NCBI RefSeq assembly: GCF_022163125.1
Contig: NZ_CP091881.1
Span: 8,984,501 to 9,048,500 of the forward strand
Reading direction: 5' to 3'
Source: Paenibacillus sp. HWE-109
GTDB taxonomy: Bacteria > Bacillota > Bacilli > Paenibacillales > NBRC-103111
DNA length: 64,000 nucleotides
Below, piece after piece: positions 7,918 to 15,781 of the stretch; the first letter of the stretch is position 1; each line of letters begins with the position of its first letter. The notes under the pieces were generated by a model. The model saw nothing but the letters and a program-made list of their open reading frames with translations. It ran no database searches and was not told where the DNA came from. A program made the translations under genes and the position numbers.

Positions 7918-8451
7918 ATGCCTATACTAGAAGATAAATTTGCAGTTAGATTTGTATACGCTCTTAAGCTTTCAGATGGAAAGTATTATGTCGGTCATTC
8001 TACAACTGAGAAAAGATTGAAAAATCATTTCAAGGGAGGTACAGGGAGTAACCGATTTAACTTTTACGATAAAGGGCACAAGGAGCGCAAAGACTTACCG
8101 AAAAATCATCCTCATTGGTGGCGTATCGAAGCACAAAGAGCAAGATTTAAGAATGAGGATGATTACTTCACTAACCCATTTGAAGGAATGACCTTTCCCT
8201 CTTCTTTTCCGTCTGATATGAAGGCTACCGACAGGCTTATGCTACTAGGACTACAACAACAGCCTGAATTATGGAATGATTTAGGGCGGCGGCAGAAGGA
8301 ACGTTTTCGAGACCTGCAAGTACAAGCTTCAAGAAGTTTAGACCCGCACCCTTCCGAAGTGTTTGAACTCTACAAAGAGGAAATGCAAAGTCAGCTTCAG
8401 GAACTGTTTACCCCTGCATATAAAAATTCTCCATTCTATCAAGCCCAATGA
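7918..8451 (+). CDS. GIY-YIG-like protein, hypothetical
   Basis: The N-terminus reads F-V-Y-A-L-K-L-S-D-G-K-Y-Y-V-G-H-S, matching the spacing of the two GIY-YIG nuclease motifs (V-Y for the first, Y-V-G for the second) with downstream basic residues (E-K-R-L-K-N-H-F-K-G-G). The remaining ~130 residues are charged and helical and not recognised. It could be a degenerate nuclease or a nucleic-acid-binding protein. No phage or intron context is visible. The stop codon lies inside the loop of its own terminator. Confidence 0.5.
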   Translation: MPILEDKFAVRFVYALKLSDGKYYVGHSTTEKRLKNHFKGGTGSNRFNFYDKGHKERKDLPKNHPHWWRIEAQRARFKNEDDYFTNPFEGMTFPSSFPSDMKATDRLMLLGLQQQPELWNDLGRRQKERFRDLQVQASRSLDPHPSEVFELYKEEMQSQLQELFTPAYKNSPFYQAQ

Positions 8452-8468
8452 ACAGGGCTTATTTTTTT
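8441..8468 (+). terminator. Terminator between convergent genes
   Basis: AAGCCC and GGGCTT pair around an 8-base loop containing the stop codon of the GIY-YIG-like gene, followed by ATTTTTTT. Confidence 0.7.
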
Positions 8469-9271
8469 ATCAACCAATGATCAGGAACTTTTAAGTAACG
8501 AGGTAATCTAGTATCTTTATTACCTTTAGCCGAGTTAACTTGAGCTTGAGTAAGAAAAATACATCCTGTAAGATTTGCACCTGATATGTCAGCATCTCTT
8601 AAGTCTGCACCAATGAAATCCACATTTCTTAAGTCAGCGTCCCTCAAATTGGATGCAATCAATAATGCCCCCCTTAAATTCATACCTCGCAGGTTAGCAG
8701 CTTTTAAATTCGTACCCAAAAAATCCTTGCGTATCATGCTTTTCTTATTACTTTGAACGTAATCTTTTCGAACCAATTCACTTGTCTTAAGTAATAAAAT
8801 ATTCACGATGTTTCTATGAGCGGGTACATCTAAATTTAGAATATCTTTCGGACTAAGATTAGTTAGAGACAAAGTCATTTCAAATACGCTATGCAATTCA
8901 TTCTGGATGGGTTGAGTTTCTTCTAAATCTAAAGCTTGATTTAAGTAGTAAAGCATTTCATGCAATTGTTGGATAATAGGAAAAACTGCATACATTTCCT
9001 TTGATAGCTCTGGATTTCCTCTCCAATCATTACCTTTGAAAATATCTTGTGAAACATGTTGTCCTGCACCAAAACATTCGTAAGTGACACACCCATTAAA
9101 ACCTTTATCTCTTAGATGTTCATGTATGCTACAACGATTATCCTGACACAAATTACGGCAAGGGACTCCGCCCTCTTTATTAAAAGCGAAATCTGCTGAT
9201 TTTGCATACGGTAACGCCACACAACATAGCCCAAAACAATTTTCACAGTCAGACTGCAATTTGTTATTCAA
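8459..9271 (-). CDS. Pentapeptide repeat protein with N-terminal cysteine-cluster domain
   Basis: The first ~80 residues hold a cysteine-rich module (C-E-N-C-F-G-L-C-C, C-R-N-L-C, C-S-I-H, C-V-T-Y-E-C) of the kind that binds metal or an iron-sulfur cluster. A helical middle follows. The last third is a pentapeptide-repeat beta-helix (A-N-L-R-G, M-N-L-R-G, A-D-L-R-D, A-D-I-S-G, A-N-L-T-G). A TTG at 9271 with AGGAAG six bases upstream is preferred to the GTG at 9280, which sits too close to that site. Cytoplasmic; role unknown. Confidence 0.75.
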   Translation of the reverse strand: MNNKLQSDCENCFGLCCVALPYAKSADFAFNKEGGVPCRNLCQDNRCSIHEHLRDKGFNGCVTYECFGAGQHVSQDIFKGNDWRGNPELSKEMYAVFPIIQQLHEMLYYLNQALDLEETQPIQNELHSVFEMTLSLTNLSPKDILNLDVPAHRNIVNILLLKTSELVRKDYVQSNKKSMIRKDFLGTNLKAANLRGMNLRGALLIASNLRDADLRNVDFIGADLRDADISGANLTGCIFLTQAQVNSAKGNKDTRLPRYLKVPDHWLIKK

Positions 9272-9423
9272 AAAAAACACTTCCTATTTCATTTTTATGA
9301 CAAGGACAATGCAATAAAATTCTATTTTTGTAATCAATAATAGCTTAAATCTGTTCATATTAAAAGCTCACAATCTTCCACTGCCCTGACCGTTAGATTC
9401 AGAAAACTTATCCAAAAACTGTA

Positions 9424-9660
9424 TTGACCTCTGTTATTTACGGTTCGCACCTTTTTTACTACATGGAGCGACCACTGATAGCAAGGAGTAGCACAGGGGA
9501 AAGTATTGTTCGATTGAAAAAGGAACTCAAGAAGTTCATGAAGTTGGATGAACTGACTTCTGAGATGGTGCATAGGTTTATTGATAAGATTGAAGTTCAA
9601 GCGGATGGGGATGTATTTCGGATGAGAAGAAGACCAAATGGAAGAATGCTTCCTATTTAA
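9424..9660 (+). pseudogene. Remnant of a large serine recombinase (C-terminal part)
   Basis: The 78-residue frame contains K-L-D-E-L-T-S-E-M-V-H-R-F-I-D-K-I-E-V, the signature of the C-terminal DUF4368-like region of large serine recombinases, preceded by a coiled, charged helix. The catalytic N-terminal domain and the zinc-ribbon domain are absent. It lies at the border between the AT-rich accessory stretch and the more GC-rich polysaccharide locus I, consistent with a decayed integrative element. Confidence 0.6.
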
Positions 9661-9890
9661 GAAAAGGGGAACTATGCGAAGGTTTTCTTAGTCATTTTAT
9701 TGCAAGTTGGTACTTTTTTTTGAAGATAACAAAAAAAGTTGAATGCTGGAAGCATTGTTCATATACGCAAAGTTCGTTGCTGACTACTATTGTAGTAGTG
9801 AGAAAGGGGGGGATTATTGAAAGCGGATTCAAACTCATCAGGAATCGGCCTGCGATTTTAAATGCACATGATGGAAGGGATGATCGAGAA

Positions 9891-12800
9891 GTGAGTGGAT
9901 GGATGAAGGTGAGAAGACTTGCCATAGGCATGGTCTTCGTCATGGTTGCAAGTTTGTTTACTGATGGACCTCTTATGGGTTCCCGCGTGGCTGAAGCGGC
10001 AACGACCTGGCCTGCGTCGGTATTAACCGGCTACAACTTGCCATTCGGACCGGCGGACTCGCTCGTGACGACGCAGAATCCACCTGATTTCAAATGGCCT
10101 GCGGTTCCCGGAGCGGACAGTTATGATTTGCAGGTTAGCCGCAGTGCGACGGTATCGGATGTTGTCTACGAGAATTCGGCGTTATCGAATAATTTTTACA
10201 ACTTTCCTCATGTCTTCGATGCTGGAACCTGGTACTGGCGGGTAAGGTTCCATAAACCGGCCGACGGCTGGTCGGTATGGAGCGACGTTCGAAAGTTCCG
10301 CATTGAGGAGCAGAACGTTCCGTTCGCCGTGCCATCGATTGATCAGATTATGGCTAATTTACCCGCTCAGCATCCGCGTATATGGACAACTTCGGAGACA
10401 CTTGCGGATTTTCGCGGCCTTTCACAGACGGTAGGGAAATCGGTCTACGAGACGAAGTTGGCTTCGGTGACCGCTAATCTTAATAACCCGCTCCCTGCTG
10501 AACCGACGTTCCCTTATCCGGCCTCACATCCTCGCGATAAGGATTTTGTTGCTGCGCAAAGCGTGCTGCGAACCTATTCCGAAGGCGCCGTCAGTCAAAT
10601 GCTGGACACCGCCTTTCTGTATCTGATCACGGGCTCGCCGCAATTTGGACAGAAAGCCAAGGACCGGCTTCTCAATATCGCTTCTTGGAACCCAAGTGGG
10701 GCAACGAGTTACGTCATTCAAGACCAGGTGCACCGCTCCATTGCGCTGAGCTCTGCCATAGCCTACGACTGGCTATACGGACTGCTGTCTCCTGCGGAGA
10801 AACAACAGGTCCAAGCGATGATAACCACCCGTACGACGACGATGGTGAACGATGTTGTAGTTGCCCATCCTATCCAAAAGAATCCTTACGATTCGCACGG
10901 GTGGTCTGCATTTGGCTACATCGGTATTATCGCGACCGCCATGCTTCACGATGTTGCAGATGCCGAACAATGGTATCGTCAGATCGTCCCGGCATATATT
11001 AATATTTTGCCACCTTGGGGCGGTGAAAATGGCGGTTGGGCGCAAGGGACGGGATACTGGCAGTGGTCAGCTTTTATCGGCCAAGAATTCATGGATGTTC
11101 TCCTTGCTTCTACGGGCATAAACTTGTATGACAAGAGCTATACCCGCAATGAAGGCATGTATCCGCTATATGCATTTCCAAATGGCAGCCCTAAGGGGAT
11201 CTTCGGGGATGATAGCGAATATTCGCCGGGCAGACCAAGCGTTACTATGTACAACCGCCTTTCTCAGATGAATGGCGATCCCCGGCTGAAATGGGCAGGA
11301 GAAGCGATCGGTTCGGGACCGGATATTCAGTTGAATAATTACTTCTATGGAGACAGCAGCATAGCTTCCATGCCGCCTATGGACTTGCCGGATGCCAGAT
11401 GGTTTGAAGATGTCGGACTGGTTGCCATGCATTCCAAGCTGTATGATCCGGATCGCGTCTCCTTCTACTTCAAATCGAGTCCGTATGGCAGCTTCAATCA
11501 TAGTCATGCTGATCAGAACAGTTTTGTACTTAACGCCTTCGGCGAGTCGCTTGCCATTGAGAGCGGTTATTACGATTACTACGGCAGCGATCATGATTTA
11601 AATTATGCGAAGCAAACCTTATCTTCAAACGCCATTACGTTTGATGGAAAGCAAGGGCAGCCTGTCGGGAATATTGATGCGGACGGACGCGTATACGGCT
11701 TTGTCACGCATCCCGATTTTGATGCCGTCAGCGGCGATGCATCGGCGGCCTATCCGGGGGTCTTGACCAAGGCGGGGCGCCAGGTGATTTATGTCAGGCC
11801 GAACATGTTCGTCGTCATTGATAAGCTGCAGTCGGCGAATCCGGCAGGCAACGAATTCGAATGGCGACTGCATGCCGAGGACAATCTTGAGCTTGATGCT
11901 GATCATGCCGGTGCGACGATCCTGAAGGGTGAAGCAGGACTCAAAGTTCGGTTCCAGTCTCCTCCTAATCTGCGCACAGAATACGAGGACCGGTTTATTG
12001 GCATCAATGGAACCGATCTGCAACCTGGCGGGACGTACGCTTCCGAGCAGCAGATGCATGCAGCATTCATTGCACCCAAAGCGAATGCTACGACATTTGT
12101 AGCGACTATGGAAGCTTATAAGCGGGATTCGGCGCCTCAGAACGTTGTATCGGAAGATCACGGCAGTTACCTGAAGCTGAATTTCGCAGACGGTTCGATT
12201 GTCTACATCCGGATGACATCCAGCGGGGAAATTGATACGGGAAGTATTCGCTTCGAGGGAACGGCTGTCGCCTTGAAGGGCGATACCGTGATGCTTGTCG
12301 ACGGGACGAAGGTCGTCAAGAACGGCGTCACATTGATCGACAGCGATCTCCCAACTACGATCGTATACGGAGGTGACCGCTTGTCGGTATCGAGTCCGTC
12401 AGATTCGCAATTCTCTATCTACGCGCCTGGCATCACCCGTTTGCGTGAGGCCGGCAGCGGTACGGACTTCTCTCGCGGCGGCTCTATCGCCCAAGCCATG
12501 GGCACGCGCGGCGTGCAATGGGACACGGATGGAAGCAGGCTAACCGTTCATGCAGAGAAGGGGCAACGCGCCTTCAAGTTGAACAATGCACCTGTGCCGC
12601 AAGCGCTCGCTGACGTGACGCTGCAGACGGTCATTGACGACGGTGTTGCGAAGGCGGTGACGCTGCAAGCGCACAGCGATATGGAAGGCGAGTCCGTTGC
12701 TTGGGGGAAATTGACCAATGAAGCGGGGCTCTATGAGGTCGTAGAAGCGCCTCCCGGTTTGTTGTTCGAGAAGCATGGGCGGCTGCACAGCTTGTATCTC

Positions 12801-15602
12801 GAAGAGAACGCAAACGTCATTATGCGCGGTGCGTCCGGGACGCTGAAGCTGAAGCGGGTAGGAAACGACAATCTGATGAGTACGGTGACATGGAACAATC
12901 CGGATGAAATGCGCTCGAACCTGAACCTCTTATGGCAGGAGGCGGAGGCCTTTACCTCTTCGGGCGGCAAAGGCTTTACGAAATATTCGACCCGGCCGTT
13001 CTTATCCGGTGGGGTAGGTTTAGGAAACTGGGATCAGAAAGGGCAGTGGGCGAAATGGACGTTCACAGTCCCGAAAGCAGGCAAATATGATCTCGTTCTG
13101 AAGTACGTAGCAGGTTGGGATTTGCCGACGGGTACGCTTACAGGTCGACAGATGATGATCGGCAACCAGCCCTATTATGCCGAGGCGCCGACAACCGTCG
13201 ATTGGGGGACGGTCCCTGAAGCGTGGAAAGGGCTGCGGATCAAAACAGGACAGCAACTGCCGGCAGGTCCGGTCGACATTACGATGTGGAATGCTGGCGG
13301 CGCAATGAACTTGGACTGGATCGGCCTGATCGAGGAGAAGGATGACGAGGAACTACCTACTGTGCCTGGCAATTTGCAGTTGGTTTCTCGTACGGAAACT
13401 TCCGCAACGGTTAGTTGGTCCGCTTCGACCGACAATGTCGGGGTGAAAGAGTACGCGCTGTATGTGAACGGCGTACAGAAAATGGCGGTCCCGGGCGGTG
13501 CGCTCTCGGCGACGATTACAGGACTTAGTCCTGGGAAGATATACGTAATCACCGCCAGAGCCGTGGATACGAGCGATAATCGTTCGGTGGCAACCACTGG
13601 CGTGACAGTCACAACCGAGGATCATACAGCTCCTTCATGGGGGGGATCGAGCGCAGTCCGGGACGTTCATTTGTTCCCAGGCGCAGCAAGAATGGAATGG
13701 GATTCCGCAACGGATAACTCGGAAATGGTTGTTTCCTATTCGATTTACCGTAAGGACTCAACCCAATCGTCTTTCGTGAAGGCAGGGACGGTGACAGGCA
13801 GCACATATAGTTACGATGTGACAAACCTGCAAGCGGGGGGAACCTATACGTTCCAAGTACAGGCGACGGATGCCAACGGCAACGAATCAGCTGGTGGTCC
13901 GAGCTTGACTGTAACGCTGCCTGCGGCTAGCAGCGAGTACTATGAGTCGTTCGACGAGCGGACGACAGGCAACATGACGACAGCAGGCAACTGGACCGTG
14001 TCGGCGACCGGCGGAACAGCGGTAGCGATCGTGCCGACACCGAATGCAAGCGGCAATGCGCTGCAGGTGACGGATAGTTACGCCCCGACGGATGACGACT
14101 ATACGGAGAGCCCGGTTATCACGAGAACGAATGCGGCGCTGAGCGGAAAGGTGACGTTCGAAACCAAATTCATGTTTAGCCGGCTGAATCACGACATCGG
14201 CAACTTCGAGATCAAACTGCGTGGCTCTGGGACAGATGTCGTGCGGTTCAACAGTTTCTCAGACGGTACATTTGGTTACTGGAAGGTGGTGAACGGCACA
14301 CTCACGGCCTTCAAAATTCCGAAGTCCTCCGGCTTTACCGTGCCTCGCGATCAGTGGCTCACGCTCCGCATTGATCTCGATACGATCGCGAAAACGTATG
14401 ACATTACGATGCAGGCCGATGCTTTCAAAAACTACGTTGGCGTGGTGGACGCTCCCGGCACGATGGATCGAGCGCTCGGCGTCTATAAGATTAGTGGAAT
14501 TCCGTTCTACAATAACGCAACCGCGACGGGGATCGATACCTTCCGGTTCAGCACAAACCGATATACGAGCAAATTCTTATTAGACTATGTGTCCTTGTAC
14601 GAAACCACAGTCGATAAGACACCTCCTTCGTGGGCAGGATCGAGTGCTGTTCGGTCCGTTCATTTGTTCCCAAGCGCAGCCAAACTGGAATGGGATTCCG
14701 CAACGGATGACTCGGGCGTTGTTGCTTCGTACTCGATCTACAGGAAGGATGCAACCCAATCGTCTTTCGTGAAGGCAGGGACAGTGAGCAGCAACACCTA
14801 TGGCGATGTAGCGGGGCTGCAGCCGGGAGGCACCTATACGTTCCAGATTCGAGCGACGGATGCCAAAGGCAACGAATCGGCCGATGGCCCGATCTTGACG
14901 GTGACGTTGCCTACTGCAAGCAGCAGCGGTGAGTATTATGAGTCGTTCGACGAGCGGACGACAGGCAACATGACGACGGCAGGCGGCTGGACCGTGTCGA
15001 CGACTGGCGGAACAGCGGTAGCGATCGTGCCGACACCGAATGCAAGCGGCAATGCACTGCAGGTGACGGATAGTTACGCCCCGACGGATGACGACTATAC
15101 GGAGAGCCCGGTTATCACGAGAACGAATGCGGCGTTGAGCGGAAAGGTGACGTTCGAAACCAAATTCATGTTTAGCCGGCTGAATCACGACATCGGCAAC
15201 TTCGAGATCAAACTGCGCGGCTCCGGGACAGATGTCGTGCGGTTCAACAGTTTCTCGGACGGTACATTCGGTTATTGGAAGGTGGTCAACGGCACACTCA
15301 CGGCCTTCAAAATTCCGAAGTCCTCCGGCTTTACCGTGCCTCGCGATCAGTGGCTCACGCTCCGCATTGATCTCGATACGATCGCGAAAACGTATGACAT
15401 TACGATGCAGGCCGATGCTTTCAAAAACTACGTTGGCGTGGTGGACGCTCCCGGCACGATGGATCGAGCGCTTGGCGTCTATAAAATCAGCGGAATTCCG
15501 TTTTACAATAACGCAACCGCGACGGGGATCGATACCTTCCGGTTCAGCACGAACCGATATACGAGTAAATTCTTGATCGATTATTTGTCCTTGTACAATT
15601 AG
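9891..15602 (+). CDS. Giant secreted heparinase II/III-like polysaccharide lyase with FN3 and repeat domains
   Basis: The ~1900-residue product begins with a signal peptide (K-V-R-R-L-A-I-G-M-V-F-V-M-V ... V-A-E-A-A). An FN3/DUF4962-like N-terminal region (about 25-140) is followed by an alpha/alpha toroid and a heparinase II/III C-terminal sandwich; the motif N-H-S-H-A-D-Q-N-S-F with E-S-G-Y-Y (about 535-565) is the family hallmark. A CBM6-like module (1010-1150), an FN3 domain (1155-1240) and two nearly identical ~331-residue units follow, each an FN3 domain plus a jelly-roll-like domain. The GTG at 9891 has GAAGGGA ten bases upstream; the ATG at 9903 is the alternative. It probably cleaves an acidic polysaccharide outside the cell by beta-elimination and feeds the importer downstream. 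Confidence 0.85.
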   Translation: MSGWMKVRRLAIGMVFVMVASLFTDGPLMGSRVAEAATTWPASVLTGYNLPFGPADSLVTTQNPPDFKWPAVPGADSYDLQVSRSATVSDVVYENSALSNNFYNFPHVFDAGTWYWRVRFHKPADGWSVWSDVRKFRIEEQNVPFAVPSIDQIMANLPAQHPRIWTTSETLADFRGLSQTVGKSVYETKLASVTANLNNPLPAEPTFPYPASHPRDKDFVAAQSVLRTYSEGAVSQMLDTAFLYLITGSPQFGQKAKDRLLNIASWNPSGATSYVIQDQVHRSIALSSAIAYDWLYGLLSPAEKQQVQAMITTRTTTMVNDVVVAHPIQKNPYDSHGWSAFGYIGIIATAMLHDVADAEQWYRQIVPAYINILPPWGGENGGWAQGTGYWQWSAFIGQEFMDVLLASTGINLYDKSYTRNEGMYPLYAFPNGSPKGIFGDDSEYSPGRPSVTMYNRLSQMNGDPRLKWAGEAIGSGPDIQLNNYFYGDSSIASMPPMDLPDARWFEDVGLVAMHSKLYDPDRVSFYFKSSPYGSFNHSHADQNSFVLNAFGESLAIESGYYDYYGSDHDLNYAKQTLSSNAITFDGKQGQPVGNIDADGRVYGFVTHPDFDAVSGDASAAYPGVLTKAGRQVIYVRPNMFVVIDKLQSANPAGNEFEWRLHAEDNLELDADHAGATILKGEAGLKVRFQSPPNLRTEYEDRFIGINGTDLQPGGTYASEQQMHAAFIAPKANATTFVATMEAYKRDSAPQNVVSEDHGSYLKLNFADGSIVYIRMTSSGEIDTGSIRFEGTAVALKGDTVMLVDGTKVVKNGVTLIDSDLPTTIVYGGDRLSVSSPSDSQFSIYAPGITRLREAGSGTDFSRGGSIAQAMGTRGVQWDTDGSRLTVHAEKGQRAFKLNNAPVPQALADVTLQTVIDDGVAKAVTLQAHSDMEGESVAWGKLTNEAGLYEVVEAPPGLLFEKHGRLHSLYLEENANVIMRGASGTLKLKRVGNDNLMSTVTWNNPDEMRSNLNLLWQEAEAFTSSGGKGFTKYSTRPFLSGGVGLGNWDQKGQWAKWTFTVPKAGKYDLVLKYVAGWDLPTGTLTGRQMMIGNQPYYAEAPTTVDWGTVPEAWKGLRIKTGQQLPAGPVDITMWNAGGAMNLDWIGLIEEKDDEELPTVPGNLQLVSRTETSATVSWSASTDNVGVKEYALYVNGVQKMAVPGGALSATITGLSPGKIYVITARAVDTSDNRSVATTGVTVTTEDHTAPSWGGSSAVRDVHLFPGAARMEWDSATDNSEMVVSYSIYRKDSTQSSFVKAGTVTGSTYSYDVTNLQAGGTYTFQVQATDANGNESAGGPSLTVTLPAASSEYYESFDERTTGNMTTAGNWTVSATGGTAVAIVPTPNASGNALQVTDSYAPTDDDYTESPVITRTNAALSGKVTFETKFMFSRLNHDIGNFEIKLRGSGTDVVRFNSFSDGTFGYWKVVNGTLTAFKIPKSSGFTVPRDQWLTLRIDLDTIAKTYDITMQADAFKNYVGVVDAPGTMDRALGVYKISGIPFYNNATATGIDTFRFSTNRYTSKFLLDYVSLYETTVDKTPPSWAGSSAVRSVHLFPSAAKLEWDSATDDSGVVASYSIYRKDATQSSFVKAGTVSSNTYGDVAGLQPGGTYTFQIRATDAKGNESADGPILTVTLPTASSSGEYYESFDERTTGNMTTAGGWTVSTTGGTAVAIVPTPNASGNALQVTDSYAPTDDDYTESPVITRTNAALSGKVTFETKFMFSRLNHDIGNFEIKLRGSGTDVVRFNSFSDGTFGYWKVVNGTLTAFKIPKSSGFTVPRDQWLTLRIDLDTIAKTYDITMQADAFKNYVGVVDAPGTMDRALGVYKISGIPFYNNATATGIDTFRFSTNRYTSKFLIDYLSLYN
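13626..14600 (+). repeat. Internal tandem repeat, copy 1 (~1 kb) in the lyase gene
   Basis: Encodes an FN3 domain plus a ~210-residue beta-rich domain. It matches copy 2 with an offset of 993-996 bases, with long identical runs at DNA level and few synonymous differences in the second half. Confidence 0.9.
14619..15596 (+). repeat. Internal tandem repeat, copy 2 (~1 kb) in the lyase gene
   Basis: Second copy of the 13626-14600 unit. The FN3 part is more divergent than the beta-rich domain, which is almost identical, pointing to recent duplication or gene conversion of that part. Confidence 0.9.
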
Positions 15603-15627
15603 CATGAAGTGACAATTCAGGATGCCA

Positions 15628-15665
15628 GGGCTGTCCCCGAAGTCTTTCTTATTCTGGGACAGTCC
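15628..15665 (+). terminator. Hairpin after the lyase gene
   Basis: GGGCTGTCCC and GGGACAGTCC pair around an 18-base loop. No clear T-run follows, so it may be an mRNA 3' stabiliser rather than an intrinsic terminator. Confidence 0.4.
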
Positions 15666-15781
15666 GATTGTTGGAACAATTTAACACGGTCATTTACACG
15701 AATCATCCGATTTGTTAAGATAAATTAATACCATAAACCATCAAAACAGCGACATTTGCGAGAAAAAGGGAGGGGGAGGTT

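Noticed and set aside
9720..9890. Extending the lyase gene to the TTG at 9720
   Set aside because: The extra 57 residues are not signal-like, precede the real signal peptide and have no ribosome site at a suitable distance.
14580..15605. 341-codon open frame on the minus strand inside the lyase gene
   Set aside because: It lies entirely antisense to the second repeat unit, has no ribosome site, and an equivalent shorter frame sits opposite the first unit. It is a by-product of codon bias in the repeated DNA.
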